From Collinsella sp. (GTDB lineage Bacteria > Actinomycetota > Coriobacteriia > Coriobacteriales > Coriobacteriaceae), in contig JAGZWV010000044.1 in assembly GCA_018378775.1 (NCBI GenBank), forward strand, positions 1 through 15,147: a stretch of DNA of 15,147 nt. Reading direction: 5' to 3'. How positions within the stretch are numbered: position 1 is the first letter of the stretch; the number at the start of each line of letters is the position of its first letter. A program made the translations under genes and the position numbers. Shown here piece by piece: positions 13,177 to 15,147 of this stretch. The notes under the pieces are model-generated. The model was not told the origin of the DNA. It was given only the letters and a program-made list of their open reading frames with translations, and made no database searches.

Positions 13177-13403
13177 GCTGCCTCCTTCCAGCGGCTCACG
13201 GCGGCAAGCCACGGCCTGCACGTATTGAAAAAATCATCATCGAATCTATCAGTATGGCATCGGACAAAACGTTTTGCCCCACCAGTTGGCGAATTACCGC
13301 GCCGCCGTCACATATCAAACGCCAAAATGTGCGAGACTGTCTTGTGCAATTGTGTCGGCCGAGGGAGCGCCGGCGCTCGATTCGCATGGAGTAACCCACA
13401 ACG
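13177..13403. promoter_or_regulatory. Divergent intergenic region with two perfect palindromes
   Basis: Between the HD operon (minus) and the dxs-like gene (plus). CAAAACGTTTTG (13265-13276) and GAGCGCCGGCGCTC (13365-13378) are perfect palindromes and possible operators. For the HD operon an extended -10 TGATAGATT (13251 to 13243) is present. For the plus strand, TTGAAA (13225-13230) with TATCAG 16 bases on is a weak candidate. No small gene is convincing here. Confidence 0.4.
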
Positions 13404-15048
13404 ATGCTGCTTACGCAAACGACAACGCCCGAGGACGTCAAGGCTCTTAATCGTGCCGAGCTCCCGCAGCTCTGCGACGAGATTCGCCACGCCATCCTCG
13501 AAAGCTCCGCCGCCGTCGGCGGGCACGTTGCCCCCAACCTGGGCGTCGTTGAGCTTACGGTCGCGCTCCATCGCGTGTTTAACTCCCCTATCGACAAGAT
13601 TCTCTTTGACGTTTCGCACCAGACCTACGCCCACAAGGCGCTGACTGGGCGCGCGTACACTTATATCGATCCGAAGCGCTTTGGCGAGGCCTCTGGCTTT
13701 GCCAATCCCGACGAGTCCGAGCACGACCTGTTCGCCATGGGCCATACCTCCACGTCGGTGAGCCTGGGCTGCGGCCTGGCGCACGCTCGTGACCTGGCGG
13801 GCGATGCGTACAACGTCATCACCATCATTGGCGACGGCTCGCTTTCGGGCGGCCTGGCGTTTGAGGGCTTCAACAATGCCGCCGAACTCGACAGCAACCT
13901 GATCATCATCGTCAACGATAACGACCAGTCCATCGCCGAGAACCACGGTGGCCTCTATCGCAATCTGGCCGAGCTGCGCGCCAGCAACGGCACCTGTGAG
14001 CGCAACGTTTTCCGCGCGATGGGACTCGACTACCGTTATTTGGACGCCGGCAACGACGTGTTGGCCCTAGTCGACGCGCTGCAGGAGCTGCGCAATATCG
14101 ATCATCCCATCGTGCTGCACGTCTCCACCGCCAAGGGCAAGGGCTTTGAGCCGGCCCAGAGCGACCCCGAACGCTGGCACCACGTGGGTCCGTTTGACAT
14201 GGCGACCGGGCGCAAGCTCTGCCCGGGCCATCCGAGCGAGCCTGCGCCGCGCACCTATGCCGACATTACGGGCGAAGCGCTCAGCGCCGCCATCGAGCGC
14301 GATCCGCAGGTCGTGGGCATCACGGCCGCCACGCCCTACATCATGGGCTTTACACCCGAGCTTCGCGCTGCCGCCGGCAAACAGTTCGTCGATGTGGGCA
14401 TTGCCGAGGAGCACGCCGTGACCTTTGCCACCGCGCTTGCGCGCTCGGGCGCCAAGCCAGTCTTTGGTGTGTACGGCACGTTTTTGCAGCGCGCCTACGA
14501 CGAGCTGTGGCACGACCTGTGCCTCAACGAATCTGTCCATGCTGAGCTGGTCGCTCGACCACCGCGAGCATCCCGTGGCGATCCGCGTACCGGGCATCGG
14601 CCTGGTGAGCCGTCCCGACCTTGCGCCCGCCGAAGACACCGACTACAGCGCCGTTCGCTACAACGCGGTGCGCCAGGGTCGCGACGTAGCCGTGCTCGCA
14701 CTCGGCGATTTCTTTGAGCTGGGCGAGCGCGTGGCAAACCGTCTGACTGCCGAGTACGGCATCGAGGCCACGCTCGTCAACCCGCGCTTTGCAACCGAGC
14801 TCGACCGCGAGTTCCTCGACAGTCTTGCCGCCGAGCATCGCGTTGTCGTCACCCTCGAGGACGGCATCTTGGACGGCGGCTGGGGCGAGCGCATAGCATG
14901 TTATCTGGCATGCACGCCGTTGCGCACGCGCACCTTCGGCATCGCCAAGGGCTTCCCCGACCGCTACGACCCCAACGAACTGCTCGCTCAAAACGGCATG
15001 ACGATCGAGAACATGGCCGCCGAAGCCGTAAGGCTACTCAACGAGTAA
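13404..15048 (+). pseudogene. dxs: 1-deoxy-D-xylulose-5-phosphate synthase-like gene broken by deletion and frameshift
   Basis: Intact members use thiamine diphosphate to make 1-deoxy-D-xylulose 5-phosphate for isoprenoids and cofactors. Residues 1-377 read well: the thiamine site GDGSLSGGLAFEGFNN (143-158), and DVGIAEEHAVTFATALA with the catalytic Glu (about E335), up to RAYDELWHDLCLNES. Near 14532-14536 the homology jumps into another frame (from SMLSWSLDHREHPVAIRVPG) and continues to a stop at 15046-15048, including LEDGILDGGWGE. The family segment joining these parts, by recollection some 45-55 residues with THLG and NIPNLV motifs, is absent. A net loss of length 2 modulo 3 explains the frame change. 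Read without correction, the first frame runs to 14717 and gives 437 residues with a nonsense tail. Start ATG 13404 has a distant GGAG. It may be a real pseudogene or an assembly error. Confidence 0.8.
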
Positions 15049-15091
15049 AAAACCTCCGCAAGGAAAGCATCCCTGCGGAGGTTTTTATTTT
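15049..15091 (+). terminator. Intrinsic terminator after the dxs-like gene
   Basis: AAAACCTCCGCA (15049-15060) pairs perfectly with TGCGGAGGTTTT (15074-15085), followed by a T-rich run (TTTTTATTTT in all). It starts directly after the TAA stop. The A-run on the other side makes it usable in both directions. Positions 15092-15147 show no feature. Confidence 0.92.
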
Positions 15092-15147
15092 CGCGACGCG
15101 ATTATCTCAATCTGTAACATCTAGGGCCCGAATTCCCGTCTAACTGT

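Overview
The window looks like chromosomal DNA of a high-GC, anaerobic, gut-type actinobacterium of the Coriobacteriia, most likely Collinsella or a close relative. The evidence is a very large fused 2-hydroxyacyl-CoA dehydratase activase protein, a GlnK/Amt pair, a dxs-like gene of the 'DLCLN' subfamily, strong avoidance of A/T-ending codons, and many intergenic palindromes with an ACAGT core. The genus is inferred from recalled family traits, not from a database search.

Layout, left to right. Positions 1-137 hold a tandem array of small hairpins and a terminator-like stem. Next come a 1593-residue BcrAD/BadFG-HgdB family protein and, just upstream of it in the same minus-strand operon, a TetR/AcrR regulator with a palindromic operator in its promoter. 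Positions 5671-6516 have no large gene. They hold three related palindromes, a long inverted-repeat pair, and an overlooked 41-codon gene for a hydrophobic, Arg-rich-tailed peptide that faces a strong convergent promoter. This has the layout of a type I toxin-antitoxin locus. Next on the minus strand are a Cof-type HAD phosphatase, whose ribosome binding site lies in a 24-bp inverted repeat, an MFS efflux pump, and a second TetR regulator, with TetR-type operators between regulator and pump. A P-II protein and an ammonium transporter follow (amt upstream, P-II downstream), separated by a large cruciform-like repeat. Then come a two-gene operon of an HD-domain protein and a CmpB-type membrane protein. 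On the plus strand at the right end is a dxs-like gene broken by an internal deletion with frameshift, followed by a textbook terminator.

Functional groups. TetR plus the dehydratase-like protein suggests regulated anaerobic acyl-CoA or unknown radical-type dehydration chemistry. TetR plus MFS is an inducible export unit. Amt plus GlnK is ammonium uptake and its nitrogen-status gate, with GAAAC repeats upstream that resemble actinobacterial GlnR boxes. The most unusual material is intergenic: the possible type I toxin-antitoxin locus at about 5823-6140, and two genes (HAD, TetR2) whose ribosome binding site would be paired in a read-through transcript but free in one started from a -10 box inside the hairpin loop.
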